Of a DNA stretch of 64,000 nucleotides, positions 42,198 to 49,618 are shown piece after piece. The position numbers were made by a program, and so were the translations under genes. How positions within the stretch are numbered: position 1 is the first letter of the stretch; each line of letters opens with the position of its first letter. Source of the DNA: Defluviicoccus sp. bin129. GTDB taxonomy: Bacteria; Pseudomonadota; Alphaproteobacteria; MPNO01. The stretch is from assembly GCA_002239065.1 (NCBI GenBank), contig MPNO01000002.1, positions 1-64,000 of the forward strand, in the 5' to 3' direction. The notes under the pieces are model-generated. The model worked only from the letters and a program-made list of their open reading frames with translations, was not told the origin of the DNA and ran no database searches.

Positions 42198-43037
42198 CTA
42201 GCGCAGCTGCGCCAGATGCGGCCGGATCATCGCCTCGCCGTTGCGCCAGGCGATCTTTTCGGCGAGGCCGCGCGGCAGGTCGGTCAGCCATTGCCGGGTC
42301 CAGTCGGCGTGCTCGGCGATATAGTGCCAGCGTTCCGGCGTGAAGGTGTCGGTGCCGACCATGACGCGGTCCGAGAAGGCGGCGAACAGGCCGCGCCAGT
42401 CGTCGTCGACCCGGCCGTCATGGGCGTGTTCGCTGCGGAAGGCCAAATCGGTCCACAGATTCGCGTGCTTCCCGAGCATCGGGCCGACGATGTCCGGATC
42501 GACGAAGCCGGCATGGGCCCAGAGCACCCGCGCTTCCGGCCATTGGGCGAAGATGTCGTCGACCGCGCCGGCGTCCGAATGGGCGTGCAGGAGAAGATTG
42601 TGCCGCCGCGCGAGCTCGATCATGCGCCGCGGCACCGCCTTGTCGGTCTGCGCGGCGTAGAGGTGGAACTCGCCGACCGCGACCCACCTGAAACGCATCA
42701 GACGGTCCTCGAGGAAGTCGACCACCGACGGATCGTCGACCCAGCTGTTGATCTCGCCGCGCCGGCGGTAGGGGCGCAGGCTGGGCAGGACAAGGCCCGG
42801 CGCCGCGGCGTGGAGCGCCCTTGTGCCGGCGTCGCCCGAGCTCGACACCAGCGCCCGCTTCAGCCCCGCCTTCCGCAGAATGGCGACGGCTTCGCTCGCG
42901 GAAAGGCGCTCCGCGGCGTCGTGGCTGAAATGGATATGGGCGTCGAAGATCGGCATCGGCGCGCCGGCGGCGCGGGCCGCCCCGGGCAGCAGCGCCGCGG
43001 CGGTCGAGGTCGCGAGAAAGCGACGGCGCGAAATCAT
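42198..43037 (-). CDS. Tat-exported metal-dependent amidohydrolase
   Basis: The 279-residue protein begins MISRRRFLATSTAAALLPGA, a twin-arginine signal, and then FDAHIHFSHD, the HxH metal site of the amidohydrolase-2 family, with HAHSD and WAHAGF later His sites and VMVGTDTF near the C-terminus. It should fold as a TIM barrel in the periplasm. Folding in the cytoplasm before export fits a metal enzyme. It is the first gene of the three-gene secreted operon. The substrate is unknown; related enzymes hydrolyse lactones or decarboxylate aromatic acids. Confidence 0.85.
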   Translation of the reverse strand: MISRRRFLATSTAAALLPGAARAAGAPMPIFDAHIHFSHDAAERLSASEAVAILRKAGLKRALVSSSGDAGTRALHAAAPGLVLPSLRPYRRRGEINSWVDDPSVVDFLEDRLMRFRWVAVGEFHLYAAQTDKAVPRRMIELARRHNLLLHAHSDAGAVDDIFAQWPEARVLWAHAGFVDPDIVGPMLGKHANLWTDLAFRSEHAHDGRVDDDWRGLFAAFSDRVMVGTDTFTPERWHYIAEHADWTRQWLTDLPRGLAEKIAWRNGEAMIRPHLAQLR

Positions 43038-43351
43038 GGCGTCCAGCCCCCCTTGAGCGGTCCGGATCGAATGTCGGTCGAGCGCCGTCCGGACATGCCC
43101 CCGATGCTGGACCACCGGTTCCGGGAAAATCCCGCTCATCCGCCTCGGGACCGGCATTCCGGCCCCGCCGCAACGGCCGGCTCGACCGGGACATTCGGGC
43201 CGATCGAGCCGTGCGGACGAACCTCGTCGCAATCCGTTCGCCGCGCCCCACAGCTGGATCGTGCATCCTCCAGGCCCAAAAGCCAAGAGCCGTTCAGCTT
43301 TCCAGTGTCAGGACAGGGGCCGGCCCGCGCCGGTATGCTAGGCTCCGCCTC
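43038..43351. promoter_or_regulatory. Divergent promoter region between amidohydrolase and UbiD-type gene
   Basis: This 314-bp space carries no gene I can support. A -10-like TATGCT at 43333-43338 sits only 13 bp before the UbiD ATG with no obvious ribosome binding site, suggesting a leaderless or near-leaderless message. Confidence 0.4.
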
Positions 43352-44797
43352 ATGGCCTTCGACGACCTCAGGGACTATCTCGCGGTACTCGAGCAGCGCG
43401 GGCTGTTGCGCCGGGTGCGCGAAACGGTCGATCCGGAATGGGAGATCGGCTGTCTGGTCAAGTGGGCGTTCCAGGGCCTGCCCGAGGACGAACGCTTCGG
43501 CCTGTTCTTCGAGCACGTCGCGGGCAGCGACATCCCGGCCGTGACCGGCGCGCTCGGCGCCTCGACCGAGGCCTATGCCACGGCGCTCGGCGTCGAGCCC
43601 GACGAGATCAACGCCAAATGGGAGCGCGCGCTGCGCAACCCGGTGCCGCCGGCCCGCGTCGACGAGGCGCCGTGCCAGGAGGTGGTGCACGAGGGCGGCG
43701 CGGTCGATCTGTCCCTGCTGCCGATCCCGGTCTGGACGCCGGGCAAGGACGCCGGGCGCTACATCACCACGATCGTCGCCACGAGCGACGCCGAGACCGG
43801 GGTCCAGAACCACGGCGTCTACCGCACCCTCGTGACCGGACGCGACCGGCTGGTCTGCAACCTCTCGCCGGGACGGCAGGGGCGGCTCTGCTGCGAGAGC
43901 CATCACGCGCTCGGCCGACCGGCGCCGATCGCCTTCGTCATCGGCGCGGAACCCGCGGTCTATCTCGCGGCGGTCACCAACTTTCCGATCGGCGTCGACG
44001 AGGCGACGCTCGCCGGCGGCCTCAAGGAGGCGCCGGTCGAGACGGTGCGCGCGCGGACCGTCGACCTCGACGTGCCGGCCCGGGCCGAGATCGTGATCGA
44101 GGGGCTGGTCTATCCGGGCGAGACGGCGAAGGAGGGGCCATTCGGCGAGTTCGCCGGCTATATGGGGCCGGTGTCCGACCGGCCGGTCGTGCGGGTCACC
44201 GCGATCACCCACCGCCGGGACCCGATCTTTTACGGCATCGCGAGCCAGATGCCGCCGAGCGAGAGCACGCTGATGCAGAGCCTCACCAACGCCGGCGCGC
44301 TACGCAAGGTGCTGCGCCACGACCTCGGCGAGCGCGGCGTGGAAGACGTCCATATCGACCTCACCTTCGGCGGTCTGCTGGCGCATGCGATCGTCGCGAT
44401 GCGCCCGCGCGTCGCGGGCGATGCGCAGCGGATCGGGCGGATCGTCGCCGCCATCGCGCCGGTCAAGCGGGTCACCGTGGTCGACCACAATGTCGACATC
44501 CGCGATCCGCTGCATCTCGACTGGGCGATGAACGCCCATTTCGACCCGGCGCGCGATACCGTCCTGATCGATAACGTGTTCGTGCCGATGTATATGGACC
44601 CGTCGGTCCGGGTGCGCGGCGGCAACACCGATCCCGGCAGCAAGATCGTCGTCGACGCGACCCGCAGCATCGACGCGGGCGAGCTGTCGATCCCCTCGCG
44701 CCCGCTGATGGAGAAGGCGCTCGGAAGCTGGCGCAAGGCCGGGCTTCCGGAATTCGAGATCCCGAAACGGCTGGCCTTCCGTCTCGACGACGCGTGA
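43352..44797 (+). CDS. UbiD-family (prenyl-FMN-dependent) decarboxylase
   Basis: The 481-residue protein matches UbiD length and has the KEGPFGEFAGYMG segment, in which the two Glu residues (E-x4-E) form, together with an upstream Arg, the catalytic Glu-Arg-Glu site. NHGVYRTLVTGRDRLVCNL and GFLLAHAIVAM-like GGLLAHAIVAMRPR are also typical. It would reversibly decarboxylate an aromatic or alpha,beta-unsaturated acid with prenylated FMN. No UbiX gene for the cofactor is in this window. The alpha/beta hydrolase follows 148 bp downstream, perhaps on a separate transcript (a TAAACT box lies between). Confidence 0.9.
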   Translation: MAFDDLRDYLAVLEQRGLLRRVRETVDPEWEIGCLVKWAFQGLPEDERFGLFFEHVAGSDIPAVTGALGASTEAYATALGVEPDEINAKWERALRNPVPPARVDEAPCQEVVHEGGAVDLSLLPIPVWTPGKDAGRYITTIVATSDAETGVQNHGVYRTLVTGRDRLVCNLSPGRQGRLCCESHHALGRPAPIAFVIGAEPAVYLAAVTNFPIGVDEATLAGGLKEAPVETVRARTVDLDVPARAEIVIEGLVYPGETAKEGPFGEFAGYMGPVSDRPVVRVTAITHRRDPIFYGIASQMPPSESTLMQSLTNAGALRKVLRHDLGERGVEDVHIDLTFGGLLAHAIVAMRPRVAGDAQRIGRIVAAIAPVKRVTVVDHNVDIRDPLHLDWAMNAHFDPARDTVLIDNVFVPMYMDPSVRVRGGNTDPGSKIVVDATRSIDAGELSIPSRPLMEKALGSWRKAGLPEFEIPKRLAFRLDDA

Positions 44798-44945
44798 GAC
44801 GCAGTTCCCGGCGCCGGCGCGGTCCCGACACGGATCCGGCCCACCGCCGTCTGGACGGCGCGGCCTGCATCGTTGCCCGCGTTTCGACCGGTGCCTAAAC
44901 TCGGGCCTTCGTTCGAGCCGCGCATGTTCACCGATTGAGGGCGCG

Positions 44946-45785
44946 ATGGATACCGTTGTCGAGCCTCGGGGCCGGGTCGTCGATGTCGACGGTCTGTCGA
45001 TGCATTGCCTCGACTGGGGCGACCCGGCGAAGCCGGCGATCGTGCTGCTGCACGGGCTGCGCGGCCATGCCCATTCCTGGGACGACGTCTCGTCGGCGCT
45101 GTGCCGCGATCTCCGGGTGCTCGCGCTGGATCAGCGCGGCCGCGGTCTGACCGACTGGGCAAGCGACGGCGATTACGGCGTCGATGCCTTCGTCGGCGAC
45201 CTCGTGGGGTTCCACCGCGCGCTGGGTCTCGAAAAATTCATCCTGATGGGCCATTCCATGGGCGCGCGCAACGCCATGGCCTTCGCCGGCCGGCACCCGC
45301 ACATGCTGGAAAAACTCGTGCTCAGCGAGTTCGGCCCCGAGATCAATCCGGTGGGCGCGCAGCGGATCGGCAAGGAACTGATCGACGTGCCGGAGGAATT
45401 CGACACCCTCGACGATGCGATCGCCTATATGGCGCAGTTCAATCGCTATGCCTCGGAAGCGGTCATGCGGCGGCGCGAGCGCCACGCCACCCGGGAGCTG
45501 CCGAACGGCAGGATCGGCTGGCGCTACGACATCGAGATCCGCGCGGCGCGGCGCCGGGGCGACCCGGTCGCGCCGCTCGATTTGTGGCCGGCCTTGCCGC
45601 AGATCGCCTGCCCCACCCTGGTCGTTCGCGCGTCGGAAACCGATATCCTCGACCGCGACGTCGCCCGGAGGATGATCGAGACCTTGCCCGACGGCCGGCT
45701 GGTCGAGATCGAACGCGCCGAACACATGGTGTTCGAAGACAACCCGGAAGACTTTATCGCCGCGGTTCGCGACTTCCTCGTCTGA
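44946..45785 (+). CDS. Alpha/beta-hydrolase
   Basis: A 279-residue alpha/beta hydrolase: oxyanion LLHGLRGHAHSWDD, nucleophile GHSMGARNAM (Ser near residue 103) and the catalytic His in ERAEHMVFEDNPE near the C-terminus. The cap region (about 130-200) is Glu/Arg rich. It resembles ester/lactone hydrolases and ring-cleavage-product hydrolases; the substrate cannot be told. A TAAACT -10-like box at 44896-44901 lies 45 bp upstream. It follows UbiD-type and precedes the DUF1989 gene. Confidence 0.87.
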   Translation: MDTVVEPRGRVVDVDGLSMHCLDWGDPAKPAIVLLHGLRGHAHSWDDVSSALCRDLRVLALDQRGRGLTDWASDGDYGVDAFVGDLVGFHRALGLEKFILMGHSMGARNAMAFAGRHPHMLEKLVLSEFGPEINPVGAQRIGKELIDVPEEFDTLDDAIAYMAQFNRYASEAVMRRRERHATRELPNGRIGWRYDIEIRAARRRGDPVAPLDLWPALPQIACPTLVVRASETDILDRDVARRMIETLPDGRLVEIERAEHMVFEDNPEDFIAAVRDFLV

Positions 45786-45946
45786 CGACCGCTGCGCCGG
45801 GCGTCCGGCTATCGTCCGCCTGCTGTAGCCGCGCAGGCTTCATTCCCGGCTCATCGCCGCCGGGGAGAGGCGCCGCGGGCCGGAGTTGGTCTCTCCGGCG
45901 GGCCGGGGCATAGTCGAGCGAAATTGTCGATGGTGGAGGCGGGGCC

Positions 45947-46570
45947 ATGCGGATTCTGCACGACGACGCGATACCCGCGCGCGAGGGTGGGGCGTGGGAG
46001 CTCAAGCGGGACCAGCACATCAGGGTCGTCGACGTGGATGGCGGGGCGATCTGCGACTTCGTCTGTTTCAACCTGCACAAGCTGAAGGACAGGTTCAGCC
46101 AGGCCCGGACCAAGGCCAATCAGGGCAAGATCCTGCTTTCCGTCGGCGATCACCTGTACACGCGCGACAACAACGTGCTGCTCACCATCGCCGAGGACAC
46201 CTACGGCATTCACGACATGGAATACGGCATGTGTTCCGCCTGGGTGTACGAGAACATGGGCGAGGCCTATGACAGCCTCGACGAGGGCTTCACGATCGGA
46301 GGCCCGCTCGGCTATCCCTCTTTCGGGTGCTACGAGGTGCTGCAGAAGGCCCTGAGCTTGTATCCCATCGAACCGGAGAATATTCCCGAGACCCTCAACA
46401 TCTTTCAGACCCTGGCTTTCGAAATGCCCGAAGGGACGTTTCGGACCCAGGAAGGGCGCAGCAAGCCCGGCGACTTCATCGACTTCGTTGCGCGCATGGA
46501 TACGCTATGCGCCGTGAGCGCCTGCCCCGCAGCCGGCAGGCCGCTGAGGATCCAGGTCTACGAACCCTGA
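45947..46570 (+). CDS. DUF1989 (urea-carboxylase-associated / carboxyguanidine-deiminase-like) protein
   Basis: A 207-residue protein of the DUF1989 family: EGGAWELKRDQHIRVVDVDGGAICDFVCFN, GDHLYTRDNNVLLTIAEDTYGIHDME, and the C-terminal FVARMDTLCAVSACP are the conserved blocks. Family members CgdA and CgdB form carboxyguanidine deiminase in guanidine breakdown; others accompany urea carboxylase. Only one member is present here, without a carboxylase. Conserved Cys and His residues (ICDFVCFN, HDMEYGMC, CAVSAC) could bind a metal. GGAGG precedes the ATG. The beta-propeller gene follows after 88 bp. Confidence 0.8.
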   Translation: MRILHDDAIPAREGGAWELKRDQHIRVVDVDGGAICDFVCFNLHKLKDRFSQARTKANQGKILLSVGDHLYTRDNNVLLTIAEDTYGIHDMEYGMCSAWVYENMGEAYDSLDEGFTIGGPLGYPSFGCYEVLQKALSLYPIEPENIPETLNIFQTLAFEMPEGTFRTQEGRSKPGDFIDFVARMDTLCAVSACPAAGRPLRIQVYEP

Positions 46571-46658
46571 ATTGCGGCCCGGGAGACGGGCGGTATCGGT
46601 GCCGCGGCGATCCGTGCTTAGATCGGCGCCGACGGATCATGAAGCGGAGGATCGATCG

Positions 46659-47801
46659 ATGGGCGAGACGACCGCGTATCTTTCCCCGAACGGAGACAAT
46701 TCGAGCCGGGGCGACGGGCCGGCGACCCGTCTGGTGGTGGCGACGGTCGACGGTGTCGCGACCTTCCGGCGCGAGGGCCGGGGCGCGCCGTGGCATCTGA
46801 CCGATCGCTCGCTGTCGCAGTGCCATGTCGGATCGCTGCTCTTCGAGCCGGTCTCGGGCAAGCTGTTCGCCGGCGCCCATGCCGATGGCGGGCTGTGGGT
46901 CAGGGACGGCGAGGCCGGCGCGTGGCGCCGGCTGACCGACGGGCTCGACCGGCCGCACATATACTGCCTCGCCGCGCGCCGGATCGGCGACCGGGTGACG
47001 CTGTTCGCCGGTACCGAGCCCGCCGCACTCTACCGCAGCGAGGATTTCGGCGAGACCTGGGGTGAGGCGGAGAGCCTGCGCGCGGTCCCCGGCACGGACA
47101 AATGGACGTTTCCGCCGCCGCCGCATCTGGCGCATGTCAAGTCGGTCGTCTTCCACCCGGCGCGGGAGCGGACATTCTATGCCCTGGTCGAGCAGGGCGC
47201 GCTGCTGCAGACCGACGACGACGGCCGCACCTGGACCGAGCTCGCCGGCTATGCCGGCGCCGGCGATATCGCCTATCACGACGTCCACCGGCTCGCGATC
47301 AGCGCGAACGACCCGCGTCTGTTCTATCTCGCCACCGGCGAGGGGCTCTACCGCAGCGGCGATGGCGGCCGGAGCTGGGAGCACCTGATGAAGCGGGCCG
47401 AGCGGATCGGCTATCCCGACTTCCTGTTCTTCGATCCGCGCGACGACCGCACGCTGTTCCTGGGCGGGGCGCGCAACGATCCTGGCAAGTGGTTCGGCGA
47501 TCCGATGGCCGATTCGATCATCGCGCGCAGCACCGACGGCGGCCGCACCTGGCTCGAGCTCGATCACGGCATGCCGAGCCCGATGGCACCGGCGTTCGAG
47601 GCGCTCTGCCTGCACCATTGGGACGGCGGCATGATGCTTGCCGTGGGCACCGCGACGGGGGAGGTCTATGTCAGCGAGGACGACGGCGGGTCGTGGAGCT
47701 GCATCGAGGACAACGCGGGACCGGTCTCCAAGGACCACCACCACCTCGCCTGGTACCCGAAGGCCGAGCGCGAGGCCGCGATGGCGCTGCGCCGCGCCTG
47801 A
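46659..47801 (+). CDS. Cytoplasmic BNR-repeat beta-propeller protein (380 aa)
   Basis: Repeated segments of the type LYRSEDFGETW, LQTDDDGRTW, LYRSGDGGRSW, ARSTDGGRTW and VYVSEDDGGSW mark BNR/Asp-box blades, giving a six- to seven-bladed propeller related to photosystem assembly factor- and sialidase-like folds. There is no signal peptide. KWTFPPPPHLAHVKSV recurs almost exactly in the second propeller protein (55505). A strong GGAGG site lies before the ATG. The function is unknown; it may be an enzyme or scaffold acting with the adjacent DUF1989, HyuAB or Rieske proteins. Confidence 0.8.
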   Translation: MGETTAYLSPNGDNSSRGDGPATRLVVATVDGVATFRREGRGAPWHLTDRSLSQCHVGSLLFEPVSGKLFAGAHADGGLWVRDGEAGAWRRLTDGLDRPHIYCLAARRIGDRVTLFAGTEPAALYRSEDFGETWGEAESLRAVPGTDKWTFPPPPHLAHVKSVVFHPARERTFYALVEQGALLQTDDDGRTWTELAGYAGAGDIAYHDVHRLAISANDPRLFYLATGEGLYRSGDGGRSWEHLMKRAERIGYPDFLFFDPRDDRTLFLGGARNDPGKWFGDPMADSIIARSTDGGRTWLELDHGMPSPMAPAFEALCLHHWDGGMMLAVGTATGEVYVSEDDGGSWSCIEDNAGPVSKDHHHLAWYPKAEREAAMALRRA

Positions 47802-47879
47802 ACGGCGCAGGCGGGTCACGCGTCGGTGTGGAAACCCCTGCGCCGACGCGATCCGCGCTTCCGGCCAATACGGACGGGC

Positions 47880-49085
47880 TCAGTAGAAGACGAAGGCGCG
47901 GACCACGGCGTTCTTGCGACAGGGCGCGTCGGCGGGCGCGGTGGGGTCGATGCAGGCGGTGTGGAAAGACCAGCGCGAGACCGAGCCGTCGGCGATGGAA
48001 TCGTAGCATTTGAGCATCGAGACCTCGGTCGGCGTCTGCCGGGGGATCCAGTACCACTCGTGGTCGGGCCGGTAGGTGAAGCGCGTGGTCTCGCCGACGC
48101 GGTCGTCATAGACGCGATAATTCGTGATGTAGGGCTGGTCGGCGAAAGAGGGCCAGGCGCAGAGCACGAAGGGGAACTGGCCCACGGTTTCCATCGGCTT
48201 GGCGAGGTTGATCGACACGAAGCGGCGCGACATCTTCTCGTCGGCCTCCGCCTCGGTGTAGTGCTGCTCGCGCCCGAAATTGCGCAGGTTCTTCGTCAGC
48301 AGCTCGCGGCAGCGTACCCGGCCGCTGTTGTCGTTGAGGTCGTTGTGCACGAGGTTGACGTAGCTGGCGTTCACGCCCGGGTTCCTGGCCTCCTGGTCTT
48401 CCGTGCGGTCGCCCTGGTAGTCCTTGTCGAAGATGTCGTGGTTATAGAACACGCGCTGCACCTCCGCCGAATCGTAGAAGTTCCCGCATCTGGATTCGAG
48501 ATGCGCCAGCGAGACGCCGAGCCGGTCCATGCATTCGGGGCTCTCGACCGACAGGCCGGGGTAGTACTCCCCGATCCGGCGTGCGTCGCGCATCACCTGC
48601 GGGAAGTAGAGGCTGCGCCGCCCGTTGTTCTCTTCGGCCTTGCGCAACGCCTCCGCCTGCGTGGCGCGCGCCGGGTCACGCCACAGCGCGTTGGACGAAA
48701 CGATGGAGTAGGACGGTTGCTCGTGCGCGGTGTATCGCAGCGGGAGCGCCAGGCCGCCTTCGGGGGCCTCGATGCCGTTCGCCCGGATATGCTCCAGGCA
48801 TTCCTCGTACTCGCGGAACCCGGGGCCCCACTCGGTCTCGATGGGGCCGGGCGGCGCGCTTTCGACCCGATCGATGAATGCCTGCGCACGCCCCTCGGCG
48901 ACCTGGTCGAGCGCCGCCTGGATCGCCGCGGCGGTTCCCGCATCCCCGTCCCGATCGAACGACATGTACGACAGGCCGCCATTCGCCGCGACCGGCGGCG
49001 GCTGTCCCTTGGTGAGTTGCAGCGACGGCACATAGACCGACGCATCCGGCGCGGCCCGGTTCCCGATCGCTTCGTGCCCGTCCAT
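47880..49085 (-). CDS. CmcJ/NvfI-family oxygenase-like protein
   Basis: The 401-residue product has features of the CmcJ/NvfI (AsaB-like) group of 2-oxoglutarate/iron-type oxygenases: a VHND segment near residue 240 (H-x-D), a C-terminal FHTAC (second His) and the terminal stretch RKNAVVRAFVFY, which corresponds to RESIEVRALVFY of CmcJ. FPFVLCAWPSF and EVSMLKCYDS are also typical. It is longer than CmcJ (about 280-320), with an N-terminal extension of about 120 residues. A GGAGG site precedes the ATG. It is transcribed opposite to its neighbours. Confidence 0.7.
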   Translation of the reverse strand: MDGHEAIGNRAAPDASVYVPSLQLTKGQPPPVAANGGLSYMSFDRDGDAGTAAAIQAALDQVAEGRAQAFIDRVESAPPGPIETEWGPGFREYEECLEHIRANGIEAPEGGLALPLRYTAHEQPSYSIVSSNALWRDPARATQAEALRKAEENNGRRSLYFPQVMRDARRIGEYYPGLSVESPECMDRLGVSLAHLESRCGNFYDSAEVQRVFYNHDIFDKDYQGDRTEDQEARNPGVNASYVNLVHNDLNDNSGRVRCRELLTKNLRNFGREQHYTEAEADEKMSRRFVSINLAKPMETVGQFPFVLCAWPSFADQPYITNYRVYDDRVGETTRFTYRPDHEWYWIPRQTPTEVSMLKCYDSIADGSVSRWSFHTACIDPTAPADAPCRKNAVVRAFVFY

Positions 49086-49284
49086 GACATGCCCTCCGGT
49101 TAGAGACCGTTCGCCGCGCCGCGCCAGGATGCGCGGTTTCCAGGACGCTCGCCCGACCGCGACGATTGTAGCGAACCGGTGCGCCGGGTGACAAATGCGT
49201 GATCGCGACAGCACCGCGCCGAGCGCCGGCCCGCCGGCCGCGCTAAGATCGCGCCACAGGCAGGTCAGGCGGGAGGGGCTTACG

Positions 49285-49350
49285 ATGACGACAGGCACGA
49301 TTCTCGCCGGGCCGCCCCGCGGCGACAGGCCCGGGAGCGACCCGTCATGA
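49285..49350 (+). CDS. Possible 21-aa leader peptide
   Basis: An ATG with a strong GGGAGGGG site opens a 21-codon frame whose TGA overlaps the next gene's ATG (ATGA at 49347-49350). A -10-like TAAGAT at 49244-49249 would start the transcript just before it. It may couple translation of the membrane protein; the peptide itself is not recognised. Confidence 0.35.
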   Translation: MTTGTILAGPPRGDRPGSDPS

Positions 49351-49577
49351 CGGCCCCGCCCTGGGTAGAGATCCTCGGCATCGTCGCCATCGCGATGATG
49401 GTCACGTGCTACGCTCTCGAGAGACGCGGCACGTTCTTCATCGCGGCCTTTGCGGCCGGCTGCGCCCTCGCCGCGGTCTACGCATACCTGATCGATTCCT
49501 ATCCCTTCCTGATCGCCGAGGGTATCTGGGCGGTCGTCGCCGCGCGCCGCTGGCAGGTCGCGCGGCGCCTCGCCTGA
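49347..49577 (+). CDS. Small integral membrane protein (76 aa, CBU_0592-like)
   Basis: Three hydrophobic segments (VEILGIVAIAMMVTCYAL, FFIAAFAAGCALAAVYAYLI, FLIAEGIWAVVAARR) fill this 76-residue protein. It resembles the small inner membrane proteins of the CBU_0592 type found in many proteobacteria, whose function is unknown. It is 41 bp ahead of hyuA and may be part of its operon. Confidence 0.65.
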   Translation: MTAPPWVEILGIVAIAMMVTCYALERRGTFFIAAFAAGCALAAVYAYLIDSYPFLIAEGIWAVVAARRWQVARRLA

Positions 49578-49618
49578 CGCCGGCCGGTCGTCGGGGCGGG
49601 TCAAACGGAGGGGCGCCA

